DNA of 64,000 bases from Pedobacter cryoconitis (GCF_014207135.1 NZ_JACHCC010000002.1:186001-250000), one strand, 5' to 3'. Shown: positions 26,753 through 35,968, counted from the stretch's first letter. Notes: generated by a model from the sequence alone, not told the origin. Translations and numbers: made by a program.

Positions 26753-27859
26753 ATGCCCAACCACAATATGAACAAAAATAATTACGCATTAATCATGGCC
26801 GGTGGCGTCGGAAGTCGCTTCTGGCCGGTAAGCCGGGTTGAACATCCAAAACAATTTATTGATTTTTTTGGTGTTGGAAAAACGCTTATCCAAAGTACTT
26901 ACGACCGATTCTTAAAAATATGTCCTCCAGAAAATATATTTATTGTCACTAACGAGATTTATGTAGATAAAGTCAGGGAACAATTGCCGGAGCTTAAAGA
27001 AAATCAGATTCTTGCTGAGCCAATTATGCGTAATACAGCTCCATGTATTGCTTACGGTTCGATGAAAATCATTGAACTTAATCCAGATGCTACTATTGTT
27101 GTAGCTCCATCAGATCATACCATTTCAAATCTGGATGCCTTTATAGCAGCCATAGAACAGTCACTGGAAGCAGCCAGGGAAAATGACTGCCTCGTTACCC
27201 TTGGAATCAAACCAAGCCGTCCTGACACAGGATATGGGTATATACAGTACGTTGAAACTACCCTACCTACTGATCCGCAAATCAATAAGGTGAAAATTTT
27301 CACAGAAAAGCCAAATCTTGAATTAGCCAAGTCTTTTTTACAGAGTGGGGATTTCCTTTGGAATGCGGGAATCTTCATCTGGTCGGCAAAAGCTATTAAT
27401 GACGCCTTCAGTAAACACCTGCCTGACATGTATGACATTTTTCATTTGGGTGCATCTTCTTACAATACACCTGAAGAAAAGGCATTCATCAGTAATGCCT
27501 ACTTACAGTGTACCAACATTTCTATAGATTTTGCCATCATGGAGAAGGCTGACAATGTTTATGTCCTGCCTGCTGATTTTGGATGGTCAGATCTGGGAAC
27601 CTGGGCATCTATCTATGATATGGCCGAGAAGGATTATGTAGGTAATGCGGTTATCCCATCTGAACAGGTCATGATGTTTAACTCATCCAACTGCATGGTT
27701 AATGTACCCGAAGATAAATTGGTAATTCTGCAGGGACTACATGATTATATTGTGGTAGAATCCAACAATACACTGTTGATTTGTCCCCGTTCTGAAGAAC
27801 AGAGCGTGAAACAAATCGTAGCAGATGTAAAGTCTAATTTTGGACAGAAATTTATATAG
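26753..27859 (+). CDS. manC: Mannose-1-phosphate guanylyltransferase
   Basis: Makes GDP-mannose from mannose-1-phosphate and GTP. The nucleotidyltransferase signature is MAGGVGSRFWPVSRVEHPKQF, and FTEKP and DFGWSDLGTW are further family motifs. At 368 residues it is the short form without the cupin isomerase domain of classic ManC/AlgA. It begins 3 nt after kdsD and so belongs to the same operon. An alternative ATG at 26768 would remove five residues. Confidence 0.93.
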   Translation: MPNHNMNKNNYALIMAGGVGSRFWPVSRVEHPKQFIDFFGVGKTLIQSTYDRFLKICPPENIFIVTNEIYVDKVREQLPELKENQILAEPIMRNTAPCIAYGSMKIIELNPDATIVVAPSDHTISNLDAFIAAIEQSLEAARENDCLVTLGIKPSRPDTGYGYIQYVETTLPTDPQINKVKIFTEKPNLELAKSFLQSGDFLWNAGIFIWSAKAINDAFSKHLPDMYDIFHLGASSYNTPEEKAFISNAYLQCTNISIDFAIMEKADNVYVLPADFGWSDLGTWASIYDMAEKDYVGNAVIPSEQVMMFNSSNCMVNVPEDKLVILQGLHDYIVVESNNTLLICPRSEEQSVKQIVADVKSNFGQKFI

Positions 27860-27862
27860 GAA

Positions 27863-27882
27863 CCTGTTTATAATGAAACAGG
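27863..27882. terminator. Weak hairpin between manC and rlmB
   Basis: CCTGTTT (27863-27869) and AAACAGG (27876-27882) form a short stem between convergent genes. There is no T tract on the plus side, so terminator strength is doubtful. Confidence 0.4.
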
Positions 27883-27885
27883 CCC

Positions 27886-28656
27886 TTAATTATTAACACG
27901 TTGCCTGATGGCTTCGTATAAGATAACACCAGTAGAAACTGACACATTTAGTGAACCGATCTCTCCAAACATAGGGATCTTCGCTAAATGGTTAGCCATA
28001 CGCATAATATCATTTGATATACCTTCGTCTTCAGCTCCCATTACAATGGCAGTCGGAACAGTATAGTCAGGTGCATAAATCAAATCGTTGGTTTTCTCTG
28101 TACAGGCAACAATCTGCAAACCACAATCCTGAAGGAAAAGTGCTGTTTTATGCAGGTTCTGCTGGCGGCATACCGGTATAGTGAATAAAGCACCAGCTGA
28201 TGTCTTAATGGCATCTGCATTGATCTGTGCAGAGTTTTTTGCAGGTACTACAATTGCATGAACACCAGTACAGGCGGCAGTCCTTGCAATTGCCCCCATA
28301 TTCCGGACATCGGTAATACCATCCAGGATCAGGATTAACGGAACCTCTCCTTTTTCATAAATCAACGGGATAATATCCTCTATCTTTTGAAATGTAATTG
28401 CAGAAATTACAGCGATTACACCCTGATGGTTTTTCTGTGTCATCCTGTTCAGTTTTTCTACCGGAACATTATGCACTGGAATATCTGTGTCTTTTAGTAA
28501 ACCTTTAAGCTCAGGGATAATTTCTCCTGTAAGGCCTCTTTGCATGTATATACTTTCTATATCTTTTCCAGCTTTAATCGCTTCAATAACAGCGCGTATA
28601 CCGAATACAAATTCATTATTTTCTTTAGGTCTGGGTGACCTTCTAAAGTTTTCCAT
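27886..28656 (-). CDS. rlmB: 23S rRNA 2'-O-methyltransferase, TrmH/RlmB family (SPOUT)
   Basis: A 256-residue SPOUT methyltransferase, predicted to methylate the 2'-O of G2251 in 23S rRNA. It has the N-terminal SpoU substrate-binding domain (FVFGIRAVIEAIKAG) and SPOUT motifs LDGITDVRNMGAIARTAA, IVMGAEDEGIS and GSLNVSVSTGVILYEA. The motif set fits RlmB rather than tRNA TrmH, but the exact target is inferred. A TAnnTTTG box lies 17 nt upstream. Confidence 0.92.
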   Translation of the reverse strand: MENFRRSPRPKENNEFVFGIRAVIEAIKAGKDIESIYMQRGLTGEIIPELKGLLKDTDIPVHNVPVEKLNRMTQKNHQGVIAVISAITFQKIEDIIPLIYEKGEVPLILILDGITDVRNMGAIARTAACTGVHAIVVPAKNSAQINADAIKTSAGALFTIPVCRQQNLHKTALFLQDCGLQIVACTEKTNDLIYAPDYTVPTAIVMGAEDEGISNDIMRMANHLAKIPMFGEIGSLNVSVSTGVILYEAIRQRVNN

Positions 28657-28673
28657 TTATTCTATTTTACCTG

Positions 28674-28681
28674 CAAAAATA
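28674..28681 (-). promoter_or_regulatory. Promoter -7 box of rlmB
   Basis: On the minus strand TATTTTTG matches TAnnTTTG, 17 nt before the rlmB start codon. No convincing -33 element. Confidence 0.45.
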
Positions 28682-28906
28682 GCTGAAATAATGAGAATTG
28701 AGGAATTCAATTTCCGGAGCCCGTTATCAATTCCGGTGAAACAGACCGAAAAAGCAGCATATATATCATTGTCAGAACTGACTAACAGATAATTATCAAC
28801 ATTATTTTGTTTGTAAATAACAGTTTTTTGCGTGCCGCATCAAAAATGAATGATAAGAACAGGCCAGAATGTGTATAAAGAATCTTTACAGGAGTAAAAT
28901 TTTCGC

Positions 28907-28914
28907 TATTTTTG
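28907..28914 (+). promoter_or_regulatory. Possible -7 box immediately before dnaB
   Basis: TATTTTTG ends 5 nt before the ATG at 28920. If used, the dnaB mRNA would be leaderless from that ATG. It would also exclude the upstream in-frame ATG at 28869. Confidence 0.35.
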
Positions 28915-28919
28915 GGGCT

Positions 28920-30497
28920 ATGAATACGGATAACGGAACACAAGGTCAGGATAGGCAGAACTTTACCTCTTCCAGAAAAAACAGAGTCGGTACACCTATG
29001 AGTAATATGGGTAAAATACCACCACAGGCAATAGATTTGGAAGAAGCAGTATTAGGTGCACTAATGCTGGAAAAAGATGCATTATCAACTGTTATCGATA
29101 TTTTGAAACCCGAAGTTTTCTATCAGGAATCACATAAAAAAATATTTGAGGCTATTGCAATCCTTTTCCAGAAGTCAAAACCAGTAGATATTCTTACTGT
29201 TACTTCTGAACTGAGAACATTAGGCACACTGGAGATGGTTGGCGGAGCCTATTACATTACTAATCTGACTAACCGGGTTGCCTCTGCCGCAAATATTGAA
29301 TATCATGCCCGTATCATTTCACAAAAGTATATACAGCGTGAACTGATCAGAATCTCTTCTGATATTATACAAAACGCTTACGAAGATACCACTGATATAT
29401 TTGACCTGCTGGATCACGCAGAAAAAGGACTTTTTGATATTGCTCAGAATAACCTGCGCAGGGATACCCAGAAAATGGATGAGATCATTAAACAGTCTCT
29501 GGCCACTCTCGAAGAATTAAGGACTAAATCTGATGGTCTGACAGGGGTTCCTTCCGGCTTTACTGCATTAGACAGAATTACAGGCGGATGGCAACCTTCC
29601 GACCTGGTAATCATTGCTGCACGTCCGGCAATGGGAAAAACTGCCTTTGTACTTACCTGTGCAAGAAATGCGTCAGTTCAGTTTAAACGTCCGGTAGTCG
29701 TATTCTCGCTAGAGATGTCTTCGGTACAATTAGTAAATCGTTTAATATCCGGAGAAACAGAAATAGAACAGGAGAAAATAAGAAAAGGAAACCTGGCCGA
29801 ATGGGAATGGCAGCAACTGCACAGTAAAATCGGTACACTAACCGAAGCTCCGTTGCTGATTGATGATACCCCTGCACTGAACATTTTTGAATTCAGGGCA
29901 AAATGCAGAAGGTTAAAATCCCAATACGATATACAAATGATCATCATCGATTACCTCCAGCTGATGCATGGTAAAGGTGAAGGACAAAGCGGAGGCGGTA
30001 ACCGTGAACAGGAAATTGGTAGTATATCCCGTGCCCTGAAATCAGTTGCAAAAGAATTAAACGTCCCGGTTCTTGCGCTTTCTCAGCTGAGTCGTGCTGT
30101 AGAAACAAGACCAGGTGTAAATGGTAAAAGACCACTCCTATCCGATTTGAGGGAATCCGGATCTATTGAGCAGGATGCCGATATGGTACTATTCTTATAC
30201 CGTCCTGAATATTACGGGATCACTGAAGATGAAAGCGGAAGATCGCAGGCTGGTGTCGGTGAAGTAATTATTGCGAAACACAGAAATGGTGAAACGGGTA
30301 TTGTACCGTTGAGATTTATTGGTAAGTACGTTAAATTTGCTGATCTTGAAGAAGATTTCATGCCACCTAACTCCTTCTCTATGGATAATCCGGGTGCTGG
30401 CATGCTACCTTCAGCTGACTTTGACAGGCCTGCTGGTAATGTCATTATCAAACCTTCCCGTATGGATGATTTTAACGATGACGATGCCCCCTTCTAA
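28920..30497 (+). CDS. dnaB: Replicative DNA helicase DnaB
   Basis: Hexameric 5'-3' helicase of the replisome. The N-terminal DnaB domain starts at PPQAIDLEEAVLGALMLE. The RecA-like domain has Walker A ARPAMGKTAF, Walker B IIIDYLQLM and a conserved LSQLSRAVETR loop, followed by RESGSIEQDADMV. I prefer ATG 28920 (525 aa); an in-frame ATG at 28869 would add 17 residues that look non-conserved. No intein is present, and the C-terminal tail is acidic. Confidence 0.96.
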   Translation: MNTDNGTQGQDRQNFTSSRKNRVGTPMSNMGKIPPQAIDLEEAVLGALMLEKDALSTVIDILKPEVFYQESHKKIFEAIAILFQKSKPVDILTVTSELRTLGTLEMVGGAYYITNLTNRVASAANIEYHARIISQKYIQRELIRISSDIIQNAYEDTTDIFDLLDHAEKGLFDIAQNNLRRDTQKMDEIIKQSLATLEELRTKSDGLTGVPSGFTALDRITGGWQPSDLVIIAARPAMGKTAFVLTCARNASVQFKRPVVVFSLEMSSVQLVNRLISGETEIEQEKIRKGNLAEWEWQQLHSKIGTLTEAPLLIDDTPALNIFEFRAKCRRLKSQYDIQMIIIDYLQLMHGKGEGQSGGGNREQEIGSISRALKSVAKELNVPVLALSQLSRAVETRPGVNGKRPLLSDLRESGSIEQDADMVLFLYRPEYYGITEDESGRSQAGVGEVIIAKHRNGETGIVPLRFIGKYVKFADLEEDFMPPNSFSMDNPGAGMLPSADFDRPAGNVIIKPSRMDDFNDDDAPF

Positions 30498-30505
30498 ATG
30501 ATAAA

Positions 30506-30544
30506 GAATTTTGCCGGGTTACATAAAGTAGCCTAGCAAAATTC
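30506..30544. terminator. Hairpin between convergent dnaB and chrA
   Basis: GAATTTTGC (30506-30514) pairs with GCAAAATTC (30536-30544), enclosing an inner GGTTAC/GTAGCC stem with one wobble pair. The right half lies inside the last codons of chrA. The T tract is poor, so this may be a terminator or simply an RNA 3'-end stabiliser. Confidence 0.45.
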
Positions 30545-31748
30545 CTGCAAGAACAATCAGAGTAGGGCTGATTTTCGTAAAATTCAGGATTAGAAATGTA
30601 ATCAGAATCAGAACAATAGAAAGCATATCGGTAAAGCCGGCTGATTTTGTCGTCAGATCCATCACCACAGGTCTGACCAGCAGAATAAATGCTGCGATAA
30701 TAAAGCCCACACTGACCGCATTAATTCCAGACAAGGAATGCCTTATCCTGGTGATCTTCTTTAAATCCTCCCAGAATGGCACGATAAACAGTACCAGAAT
30801 CAATCCGGGAAGATTAATCCCGATTACTGCTACAATTCCACCTAAAATCTGTCCATAAATTCCATAACCAAAATTTTTCATACTTAAGGCACCTACATAA
30901 CTGGTAAAGGAAAACGTTGGGCCTGGTAAGGCCTGCTGTAGTGCAAAACCCGACAAAAACTCGGATGATCCCAGATAATGTTTCATTTGTACGAACTCTG
31001 TAAACATTAAAGGCACTAATACCTGTCCTCCCCCAAATATAAAAATCCCATTACGGTAAAAGTTTTCGAATAACCTGATTGGTAAACTAAATGGAGATGT
31101 TCTGTTAATAATTGCCCCCATTGCAGCTAGAAATAACAATACCCCGAAAAAGTAAGCTAATTTCCTGGGGTTAACATTAGCGAATAACTTTACTCTGATT
31201 TCACTTTCTTCTTTTGGTGATTCTAAGGCTGAAGAAATCATTCCTCCCACAAGAATGGCCAGTGGAAAGACATAGGCATTTCTAAGAACCAGTGTCGCTA
31301 TTACGGCAGAAATTGCCAGAAAAACAGCTGTCTGGGTAACCAGTACCTTCCTCGAAAGTGTGTAGGCACCAAAGGCAACAATTCCCAGTGCAACCGGCTG
31401 AATGTATTTTAAGACTAATGCAAACTGCACTTTATGATCCAGTTGTGCAAAACTGATCGCAGCAAAGGTCATAATTGCTGCTGATGGAATAATCCAGATC
31501 AGAAAGGTAACCAATGCCAGCCTGAGCCCCCCTACTTTATGGGCTATACCAACTAAGGTCTGCGTTGAGGCAGGCCCGGGTAATATCTGCGCCAATGCGT
31601 TCAGTTCAAGTAAATCCTCCTCCGAAATATATTTCGTTTGTTTGACGAAATATTTTAGCAGAAGAGATATGTGTGACTGCGCACCGCCAAATGCTGTGAA
31701 AGTGAAGAGAAAAACATCTTTGATAAATAGTAACTGTCGTTTTTCCAT
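30519..31748 (-). CDS. chrA: ChrA family chromate efflux transporter
   Basis: Full-length (long-chain) CHR transporter of 409 residues with two homologous halves. The first has FGGAQSHISLL and LPGPASTQT, the second FGGGQVLVPLM and LPGPTFSFTSY. There are about ten hydrophobic segments. The family exports chromate by proton antiport and is also widespread in organisms without chromate exposure, so the substrate is inferred. An upstream in-frame TTG (31751) adds one residue; ATG 31748 is preferred. It follows the small TPR gene on the same strand. Confidence 0.9.
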   Translation of the reverse strand: MEKRQLLFIKDVFLFTFTAFGGAQSHISLLLKYFVKQTKYISEEDLLELNALAQILPGPASTQTLVGIAHKVGGLRLALVTFLIWIIPSAAIMTFAAISFAQLDHKVQFALVLKYIQPVALGIVAFGAYTLSRKVLVTQTAVFLAISAVIATLVLRNAYVFPLAILVGGMISSALESPKEESEIRVKLFANVNPRKLAYFFGVLLFLAAMGAIINRTSPFSLPIRLFENFYRNGIFIFGGGQVLVPLMFTEFVQMKHYLGSSEFLSGFALQQALPGPTFSFTSYVGALSMKNFGYGIYGQILGGIVAVIGINLPGLILVLFIVPFWEDLKKITRIRHSLSGINAVSVGFIIAAFILLVRPVVMDLTTKSAGFTDMLSIVLILITFLILNFTKISPTLIVLAGILLGYFM

Positions 31749-31755
31749 CAATTAT

Positions 31756-32091
31756 TTAATCATCTTCATAATCAAGACCTGCTGCCGAGTTATAAGCCCC
31801 CTGTAATTCGGAGAAAGCATGGCCATCCCCCTTTTCTCTCGCTCTTTTCATCCCCAACTGATATATAGCTACGGCTTTATCCGTTTGTCCCTGTTTTTGA
31901 TATAATTTGCCCAAATGATAATAAGTACCCACATAGGAAGGGTGATCTTCTACTAATTTATGATAATATTGAAAGGCCAGTTCTGTATCATTTAATGAAT
32001 TATACTCTGTCGCCAGTGCATATAAGATAAAAGGATCATTAGGTTCTGTTGCCAAAAATGATAATAACTTGTTTAATCGGGTACTTTGCAT
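31756..32091 (-). CDS. Small tetratricopeptide-repeat protein
   Basis: A 111-residue protein made of about two and a half TPR units (DPFILYALATEYNSLND; YVGTYYHLGKLYQKQGQ; KAVAIYQLGMKRAREKG), with no export signal. It probably serves as a protein-interaction scaffold; the partner is not identifiable. It is encoded just upstream of chrA with a 4-7-nt gap and divergent from etfB. Confidence 0.85.
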   Translation of the reverse strand: MQSTRLNKLLSFLATEPNDPFILYALATEYNSLNDTELAFQYYHKLVEDHPSYVGTYYHLGKLYQKQGQTDKAVAIYQLGMKRAREKGDGHAFSELQGAYNSAAGLDYEDD

Positions 32092-32113
32092 TTTAAATCC
32101 CTGCTTTTTTAAT

Positions 32114-32121
32114 TAGATTTG
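32114..32121 (+). promoter_or_regulatory. Putative etfB promoter -7 box
   Basis: TAGATTTG matches TAnnTTTG; the predicted leader is about 90 nt. A 9-bp inverted repeat, CCATTATAT (32143-32151) and ATATAATGG (32180-32188), lies in that leader and could be an operator or RNA stem. Confidence 0.4.
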
Positions 32122-32216
32122 CAAAAAGACATTTTTATGAAACCATTATATTTAAAGGCTGATAATAACCAATAACAGTATATAATGGCTTCATCAATTA
32201 AAAACAACTTATTCAT

Positions 32217-32954
32217 ATGAAAATATTAGTTTGTATCAGTAATGTGCCCGACACAACCACAAAAATAACTTTTACTAATGATAATACCCAATTCAATACT
32301 GCGGGAGTTCAGTTTATCGTGAATCCGTATGATGAAATTGCATTATCCAGAGCAATTGAACTTTGTGAAGGCGGCAAAGGAACAGTAACTGCAATTAATG
32401 TTGGTGAAAGTGCGACAGAGCCTACCATCAGAAAAGCTTTGGCTATTGGCGCAGATGATGCTGTCAGAATTGATGCTTTTCCACGTGATGCCTATTTTAC
32501 TGCTTTTCAAATAGCAGAATATGCTAAGTCAGGTGATTTTGATATGATCCTTACCGGTCGTGAATCAATCGATTACAATGGTGCACAGGTTGCTGCAATG
32601 GTTGGTGAATTCTTAAACATCCCTTCTGTTTCCATTATTAAAAAACTAGACTATGATGGTACTACCGCTACACTTGAAAGAGAAATTGAAGGTGGTAAAG
32701 AAGTAGTAAGTGTAACTGGTAAATTTGTGGCGAGCTGTGCTGAAGGTGTAGCAGAGCCTAAAATACCAACAATGAGAGGTATCATGTCAGCAAGGTCAAA
32801 ACCTTTGACTGTAGTAACTGCCCAGCCAATTGAAGAAGTAATTAAAATTGTCCAGTTTGAAACTCCTCCTGCCCGCGGTGCAGTTAAACTGATTCCGGCA
32901 GATGAAGCAGCTAACCTGATTAACCTGCTGCATACTGAAGCTAAAGTTATCTAA
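32217..32954 (+). CDS. etfB: Electron transfer flavoprotein beta subunit
   Basis: A 245-residue ETF beta/FixA protein with the N-terminal ILVCISNVPDTT, VNPYDEIALSRAIEL, the AMP-binding region ALAIGADDAVRID and LTGRESIDYNGAQVA. With EtfA it carries electrons from acyl-CoA dehydrogenases (or similar) to ETF-quinone oxidoreductase. Neither type of partner is encoded in this window. etfA follows after a 44-nt spacer. Confidence 0.97.
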   Translation: MKILVCISNVPDTTTKITFTNDNTQFNTAGVQFIVNPYDEIALSRAIELCEGGKGTVTAINVGESATEPTIRKALAIGADDAVRIDAFPRDAYFTAFQIAEYAKSGDFDMILTGRESIDYNGAQVAAMVGEFLNIPSVSIIKKLDYDGTTATLEREIEGGKEVVSVTGKFVASCAEGVAEPKIPTMRGIMSARSKPLTVVTAQPIEEVIKIVQFETPPARGAVKLIPADEAANLINLLHTEAKVI

Positions 32955-32998
32955 GGTCCGTTTTAAAAAAATAATAATTAAATTCTAAGCAAAAAATT

Positions 32999-33970
32999 AT
33001 GTCAGTTTTAGTATATGTAGAACAAGTCGATGGCAAGTTTAAGAAATCTGTATTTGAAGCGGTTTCTTATGCAAAAGCCATTGCAGATAAAACAGGGACC
33101 AGCCTTAGTGCAATAGCAATAGGTAACGTTGCAGATAGTGAATTACAGGAATTAGGTAAATATGGTGCAGCTAAAGTATTAAATGTAGCCACCGCAGAAT
33201 TAAAAAATTTCGTTAACCAGGCTTATGCTGCAGTTATAGCAGAAGCTGCTCAGAAAGAAAGTGCTGATATCATTGTACTTTCCAATTCATTTTCAGGTAA
33301 AGGCCTTGCACCAAGAGTAGCTGTAAAGTTAAAAGCCGGATTAGTTGATGGGGCTGTTGAGCTTCCACAGCTGGATGGTGGTAAATTTCTGGTAAAAAAA
33401 GGTGCTTTCTCAGGAAAAGCATTTGCAGTTACTGAACTGACCTCAGCAAAAAAGGTAATTGCCTTAAACCCGAATGCTTTCGGTGTTAAAGAATCACCAG
33501 TTACTGCTGTTATTGAACCTTTCTCTCCTGCTGTTCAGTCTACTGACCTGGCTGCGATTGTAAAAGATATTGTAAGAGCAACAGATAAGGTTTCCCTTCC
33601 TGACGCAGAATTGGTTGTTTCAGCAGGAAGAGGTCTGAAAGGACCAGAAAACTGGGGTATGATCGAAGAGCTGGCCAATCTCCTTGGAGCAGCAACAGCT
33701 TGCTCTAAACCGGTTTCTGATGCAGACTGGAGACCACATTCAGAACACGTTGGACAAACTGGTATTGCAATCAGCCCTAATTTATATATTGCTATCGGTA
33801 TATCAGGAGCTATTCAGCATCTGGCCGGTGTAAGTTCTTCTAAAGTAATTGTGGTCATCAATAAAGACCCGGAAGCACCCTTCTTTAAGGTGGCTGACTA
33901 TGGAATCGTTGGAGATGCCTTTGAGGTTGTTCCTAAATTAATTGAGGCTCTAAAAGCACACCAGGCTTAA
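32999..33970 (+). CDS. etfA: Electron transfer flavoprotein alpha subunit
   Basis: A 323-residue ETF alpha subunit. The C-terminal FAD domain is intact: SAGRGLKGPENW, KPVSDADWRPHSEHVGQTG, ISPNLYIAIGISGAIQH and VVINKDPEAPFFKVADYGIVGD. It forms the heterodimer with EtfB. A structured 47-nt spacer separates it from the bifunctional nuclease gene. Confidence 0.97.
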   Translation: MSVLVYVEQVDGKFKKSVFEAVSYAKAIADKTGTSLSAIAIGNVADSELQELGKYGAAKVLNVATAELKNFVNQAYAAVIAEAAQKESADIIVLSNSFSGKGLAPRVAVKLKAGLVDGAVELPQLDGGKFLVKKGAFSGKAFAVTELTSAKKVIALNPNAFGVKESPVTAVIEPFSPAVQSTDLAAIVKDIVRATDKVSLPDAELVVSAGRGLKGPENWGMIEELANLLGAATACSKPVSDADWRPHSEHVGQTGIAISPNLYIAIGISGAIQHLAGVSSSKVIVVINKDPEAPFFKVADYGIVGDAFEVVPKLIEALKAHQA

Positions 33971-33974
33971 TATT

Positions 33975-34010
33975 AATATCAGGCGGAGATGAAAGTTTCC
34001 GCCGGATATT
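33975..34010 (+). other. Hairpin in the etfA-BFN intergenic spacer
   Basis: AATATC-A-GGCGGA (33975-33987) pairs with TCCGCC-G-GATATT (33998-34010): a 13-position stem with one mismatch and a 10-nt loop. It ends 7 nt before the next ATG and has no T tract, so it could act on translation or mRNA processing rather than termination. Confidence 0.6.
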
Positions 34011-34017
34011 CATAAAT

Positions 34018-34635
34018 ATGAAAAAAGTAAAACTAGATATTGTTGGCTTATCCTATAGCCAAACCCAATCCGGAGCTTATGCACTGGTACTTGGAGAAGT
34101 AAACGGCAGAAGACGTTTGCCTATCATCATAGGTGCATTCGAAGCTCAGGCTATTGCTATTGAGATTGAAAAAATGACCCCAAGCAGGCCATTGACTCAT
34201 GATCTTTTCAAAACATTTGCGCAAACCTATAAAATTGAAATCAAAGAAATTCTAATCTACAATCTGGTAGATGGTGTCTTTTTCGCTAAGCTGATCTGCT
34301 CAGACGGCGAAAGAACAGAGGAAATTGATGCAAGAACATCCGACGCTATCGCGCTGGCCGTACGTTTCAACTCTGCGATATACACTTACGAATTTATTTT
34401 ATCCTCTGCAGGTATCGTTATCGAAGGTAACGATTTTGTTTTCCTCGAAAACATGGACAACCTGAATAAGGAACAAGGGCCAGACGATGTGGATACTTCA
34501 ATTCCAGGATCTGTCTACGCAAACCTTAGTATAGAGGAGCTTAATCAAAAACTTCAGGAAGCCATTGCTGAAGAAGCATACGAAAAAGCAGCTCGTATCA
34601 GGGATGAGTTAAACAAAAGAAATTCATCTCAATAG
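34018..34635 (+). CDS. Bifunctional nuclease family protein (DUF151) with UVR motif
   Basis: A 205-residue protein. The N-terminal DUF151/BFN domain shows YALVLGEVNGRRRLPIIIGAFEAQAIAIE, PLTHDLF and DARTSDAIALAVRF. Residues about 168-203 form a UvrB/UvrC-type coiled motif (LNQKLQEAIAEEAYEKAARIRDELNKR). The family was named for a plant nuclease with RNase and DNase activity; activity in bacteria is only inferred. It lies downstream of etfBA and upstream of the nucleoside transporter. Confidence 0.9.
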   Translation: MKKVKLDIVGLSYSQTQSGAYALVLGEVNGRRRLPIIIGAFEAQAIAIEIEKMTPSRPLTHDLFKTFAQTYKIEIKEILIYNLVDGVFFAKLICSDGERTEEIDARTSDAIALAVRFNSAIYTYEFILSSAGIVIEGNDFVFLENMDNLNKEQGPDDVDTSIPGSVYANLSIEELNQKLQEAIAEEAYEKAARIRDELNKRNSSQ

Positions 34636-34702
34636 TTATTATTTGCAAGTTTATACACATCTTTATTTTTTCTACCCAAATTTTTTTATTTGAATATTTT
34701 TT

Positions 34703-35968
34703 ATGGAGCGTTTTCACGGAATTATTGGCGTCATTTTTATACTGGGCCTAGCTTATCTTTGTTCTAACAATAAGAAGAAGATTAATTACAGGCTTGTCGG
34801 AAGTGGCCTCACACTCCAGATTGTTATCGCCGTCCTTGTACTAAGAGTTGCCCCCGTACAACATTTCTTTGAATTTCTTGGAAAAGGAATGCAGAAAATC
34901 GAGCAGTTTGCTAAAGTAGGCGTTGATTTTGTTTATGGTGGTGTAGCTGTCATTGGTTTTGACGGAAAAACACATGCATATGCAGCCCCTGATAGTTTTG
35001 TATTTGCTTTCAATGTAACAGCTACAATCATTTTGGTTTGTGTGCTGGTCGCTATATTTTACCATTTTGGTATTATGCAGCGTATTGTAGCAGTAATTGC
35101 AAAAGGCATGAACTTCATTATGCGTGTAAGTGGTGCTGAAGCTTTAAGTAATGTGGCCAGTGCTTTTGTCGGACAGGTTGAAGCCCAGGTAATGATTAAA
35201 CCTTACCTGAAAGGAATGACAAAAAGTGAACTGCTGGCTTCTATGAGTGGAAGTTTAGCTTGTATCGCAGGTGGTATTCTGATTGTTTATGCAAACATGG
35301 GTGCACAGGCAGGAATGAATCTTGCACCTAAATTAATTATGGCAAGTTTAATGGCCGCACCCGGAGCACTGATTATTTCTAAAATAGTTTTCCCGGAAAC
35401 AGAGGTTTCACAGACTATGGGTGAAGTAAAACTTGAAGTAAAAAGTGAATACACAAACCTGATTGATGCCATTTCTCATGGCGCCGGAGAAGGCTTTAAG
35501 ATTGCAATGAACGTAATCGCTATGCTGATCGGCTTTATAGCCTTAATCGCTTTAGTGGATTATACGTTGGTTAATATAGGTCACTTATTCAATCCCAATT
35601 TCAATTTATCACTCGACTGGATCTTTGGCAGATTGTTTTATCCTTTTGCCTGGTCAATGGGTATTCCGGATGCTGATGTAAGTAATGCAGCTACCCTGCT
35701 GGGACAAAAATTAACAGTCAATGAATTTTTAGCATTTAAAAACCTGACTACTAAAGCTGTGCCAATCGTTACAGAAAAGGGAGTCCTGATCATCAGTATT
35801 GCAATCTGTGGTTTTGCTAACTTCAGCAGCGTCGGAATGCAGATCGGCGGAATTGGTGAACTTGCACCAGAACGTCGCGCAGATCTTGCTAAATTGGGTC
35901 TGAAAGCATTAATGTGTGGAACATTAGCTTCCTACCTTTCTGCTTCTATTGCAGGAATATTAATGTAA
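34703..35968 (+). CDS. nupC: Concentrative nucleoside transporter (NupC/CNT family)
   Basis: A 421-residue membrane protein of the CNT family, importing nucleosides with a Na+ or H+ gradient. The typical motifs are present: GVAVIGFDGKTHAYAAPDSFVFAF, FVGQVEAQVMIKPYL, GSLACIAGG and the C-terminal GFANFSSVGMQIGGIGELAPERR. Start chosen at ATG 34703, preceded by a T-rich leader. DUF3667 begins 8 nt after the stop. Confidence 0.94.
   Translation: MERFHGIIGVIFILGLAYLCSNNKKKINYRLVGSGLTLQIVIAVLVLRVAPVQHFFEFLGKGMQKIEQFAKVGVDFVYGGVAVIGFDGKTHAYAAPDSFVFAFNVTATIILVCVLVAIFYHFGIMQRIVAVIAKGMNFIMRVSGAEALSNVASAFVGQVEAQVMIKPYLKGMTKSELLASMSGSLACIAGGILIVYANMGAQAGMNLAPKLIMASLMAAPGALIISKIVFPETEVSQTMGEVKLEVKSEYTNLIDAISHGAGEGFKIAMNVIAMLIGFIALIALVDYTLVNIGHLFNPNFNLSLDWIFGRLFYPFAWSMGIPDADVSNAATLLGQKLTVNEFLAFKNLTTKAVPIVTEKGVLIISIAICGFANFSSVGMQIGGIGELAPERRADLAKLGLKALMCGTLASYLSASIAGILM

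Noticed and set aside
22682..28656. Defence island around recQ
   Set aside because: Neighbours are Kdo, GDP-mannose and rRNA-modification genes; no nuclease, toxin or recombinase is present.
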